From Haloarchaeobius amylolyticus (GTDB lineage Archaea > Halobacteriota > Halobacteria > Halobacteriales > Natrialbaceae), in NCBI RefSeq assembly GCF_026616195.1, contig NZ_JANHDH010000001.1, forward strand, positions 1,860,001 through 1,924,000: a stretch of 64,000 bases of DNA. The letters run 5' to 3'. Of the stretch, positions 62,475 to 64,000 are shown in pieces. The position numbers and the translations under genes are program-made. Each line of letters begins with the position of its first letter. The first letter of the stretch is position 1. Under the pieces are notes generated by a model. It was not told the origin of the DNA. It saw nothing but the letters and a program-made list of their open reading frames with translations, and searched no databases.

Positions 62475-64000
62475 ATGACAGTTCCGCTCGCGACGGGCCA
62501 GACGCGAGAGACGTTCTGGCAGATCAGCCACGTGGAGGAGGTCGTCTTCTACTTCTTCGCGTTCGCGGCCGTGCTGGCCTTCGGCTGGGGCGTCTACCAG
62601 CGTTTCGCCCGGTACACGCAGGGGACCGATGACTGGTTCGAGCGCACGGACCAGCTCGGCACCCGGATCGTCGAGGCGGCGAAGATCGTCGCCTCCAACG
62701 AGAAACAGTTCAACCGCGACCTCTACGGCGGGTTGATGCACACGTTCATCATGTGGGGGTTCCTGACGCTGCTCATCGGGACCACCATCATCGGCATCGA
62801 CATCGACCTCTGGCAGAAGGCGCTGGGGAACGAACCGTTCCTCTCCGGCCCCTTCTACCTCTCGTACTCGCTGGTGATGGACGCCATGGGCCTGCTGTTC
62901 GTCGTGGGCATCGGCATGGCCATCTATCGCCGCTACTGGGTCCGGAACGAGCGCCTGTGGGGCAAGCACACCTCGGCGGAGGACGACCTGTTCATCTGGA
63001 CGCTGTTCCTGCTGGGCGTGGGCGGCTACATGGTCGAGGGGCTGCGCATCCTCGGCCGCGGCGGCGGGAGCGAGTCCTTCCCGAGCTTCGAGATCGTGAG
63101 CTTCGTCGGCTGGTTCACCGCCCGCGTGTTCCAGGCCATCGGCATCTCGCCCGACCTCGCGGCCGACATCTACCCCGCGATGTGGTGGAGCCACGCCCTG
63201 CTCGCGTTCGGCTTCATCGCGCTCATCCCCTACGCGAAGCCGTTCCACATGATCTCGAGCTTCGCGAACGTGGTCACCCGCGACGAGAAGGCCGGCGTGC
63301 GCCTGCCCTCCGTCCCGGCCGACCTCGACGCCGACTCCGGCGCCGAGAGCATCGACCACTTCTCGTGGAAGGAGATCCTCGACCAGGACGCCTGTACCAA
63401 GTGCGGGCGGTGTTCCTCGGTCTGCCCGGCGAAGGCGTCCGGACGCCCGCTCGACCCGCGTGACGTCATCCTCGACCTGAAGCAGTACCGCGAGAACCTC
63501 GATTCGGGCGGCGACGAGAAGACCATCGTCGCCGACGGCGGCTCCTCGGTCATCCAGGCCGAGACGATGGAGTCCTGCATGTCCTGTATGGCCTGCATGG
63601 ACGCCTGTCCGGTCGAGATCGAGCACCTCAAGAGCTTCACGCGGATGAACCGCCAGCTCACCGACATGGGCGAGATCCAGCCCCCGCTGCAGGACGTCTT
63701 CCAGAACGTCATGCAGAAGGGCAACACCTTCGGCGACCCGAACCGCAAGCGCGGCGACTGGACCGAGGACGTGGACGTCGAGGTCGCGGACGCCCGCGAA
63801 GAGGAGGTCGAGTACCTCTGGTACGTCGGCGACTACCCGAGCTTCGACGAGCGCAACAAGAAGGTCGCCCGGTCGCTCGCGACCATCCTGGACGCCGCCG
63901 ACGTGAGCTTCGGCATCCTGTTCGACGACGAGAAGTACGACGGCAACGACATCCGCCGCGTCGGCGAGGAGTTCCTGTTCATCGAACTCGCCGGCCACCA
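62475..64000 (+). CDS. Membrane Fe-S oxidoreductase (heterodisulfide-reductase-like), 3' end outside window
   Basis: 508 residues visible, open to the window edge. An N-terminal membrane part (about 20-280, five or six helices, NarI-like, likely heme-binding) is followed by two ferredoxin-type 4Fe-4S motifs (CTKCGRCSSVCP and CMSCMACMDACP). The CCG-type domains that complete HdrD/GlpC-like proteins would lie beyond the window. It probably transfers electrons between a membrane quinone pool and a soluble partner. ATG 62475 matches the TATA element. Confidence 0.9.
   Translation, partial: MTVPLATGQTRETFWQISHVEEVVFYFFAFAAVLAFGWGVYQRFARYTQGTDDWFERTDQLGTRIVEAAKIVASNEKQFNRDLYGGLMHTFIMWGFLTLLIGTTIIGIDIDLWQKALGNEPFLSGPFYLSYSLVMDAMGLLFVVGIGMAIYRRYWVRNERLWGKHTSAEDDLFIWTLFLLGVGGYMVEGLRILGRGGGSESFPSFEIVSFVGWFTARVFQAIGISPDLAADIYPAMWWSHALLAFGFIALIPYAKPFHMISSFANVVTRDEKAGVRLPSVPADLDADSGAESIDHFSWKEILDQDACTKCGRCSSVCPAKASGRPLDPRDVILDLKQYRENLDSGGDEKTIVADGGSSVIQAETMESCMSCMACMDACPVEIEHLKSFTRMNRQLTDMGEIQPPLQDVFQNVMQKGNTFGDPNRKRGDWTEDVDVEVADAREEEVEYLWYVGDYPSFDERNKKVARSLATILDAADVSFGILFDDEKYDGNDIRRVGEEFLFIELAGH

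Noticed and set aside
1-64000. tRNA, rRNA or CRISPR array
   Set aside because: I looked by eye for T-loop motifs, rRNA stretches and regularly spaced identical repeats and found none that fit. The repeat array at 50244-50605 has diverged long units, unlike CRISPR. A tRNAscan and CRISPR search would settle this.

Overview
The window is chromosomal DNA of a halophilic archaeon (class Halobacteria). The GC content is very high, the proteins are acidic and rich in Asp and Glu, and starts are ATG or GTG, many with a TATA-like element about 27 bases upstream (leaderless mRNA). Family content agrees: MCM helicase, TFB, Bat-type HTH-10 and TrmB-like regulators, PGF-CTERM sorting, a halo-type 2Fe-2S ferredoxin and Tat lipoproteins. 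I cannot name the genus. I see no rRNA, tRNA, insertion sequence or CRISPR array.

Layout. 1-1064: 3' part of an mcm gene holding the tail of an intein. 1218-4296: four-gene operon (DUF1102-like secreted protein, ER-type signal peptidase, second small secreted protein, DUF5305-like membrane protein) that resembles a TasA/SipW fibre-export module. 4491-7516: a REC-PAS-GAF-Bat regulator and a convergent RecA-like orphan. 7800-10630: a tightly packed conserved block ending in a MinD-like ATPase, followed by a convergent TFB gene. 11784-16217: small conserved proteins, a beta-propeller, a PNPOx-like flavoprotein and an asparagine-synthetase-like gene. 16399-22441: complete phosphate uptake operon pstS-C-A-B plus an AbrB-PhoU gene. 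22476-26784: coiled-coil protein, degenerate ParA, HIT protein, amidohydrolase, MaoC-like protein and UDG. 26875-31028: small membrane proteins, a pair of related microproteins and ileS. 31077-37130: PGF-CTERM metalloprotease, an H-NOX-like protein, prs, a beta-propeller and Tat-exported proteins. 37162-46959: glmM, scattered histidine genes (hisI, hisA, hisB), a prepilin peptidase, ferredoxin, a PiT phosphate transporter and an ACT-domain regulator. 47011-52944: YigZ, an S9 peptidase, GNAT, upp and a DUF5828-like protein, with an unusual repeat array at 50244-50605. 52954-64000: a second PiT transporter beside two divergent TrmB-like regulators, a Bat-like regulator, a CBS/CorC membrane protein, a glutaredoxin-like/redoxin pair, Sua5, a Cas4-like protein, an HTH protein and the start of an Fe-S oxidoreductase.

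Themes. Phosphate handling is heavy: a Pst system and two PiT permeases. The best candidates for something undescribed are the TasA/SipW-like operon, the microprotein pair sharing GSIF and PQSIF motifs, the H-NOX-like protein that keeps the zinc cysteines but seems to lack the heme histidine, and the three-unit intergenic array with ORB-like G-rich motifs.
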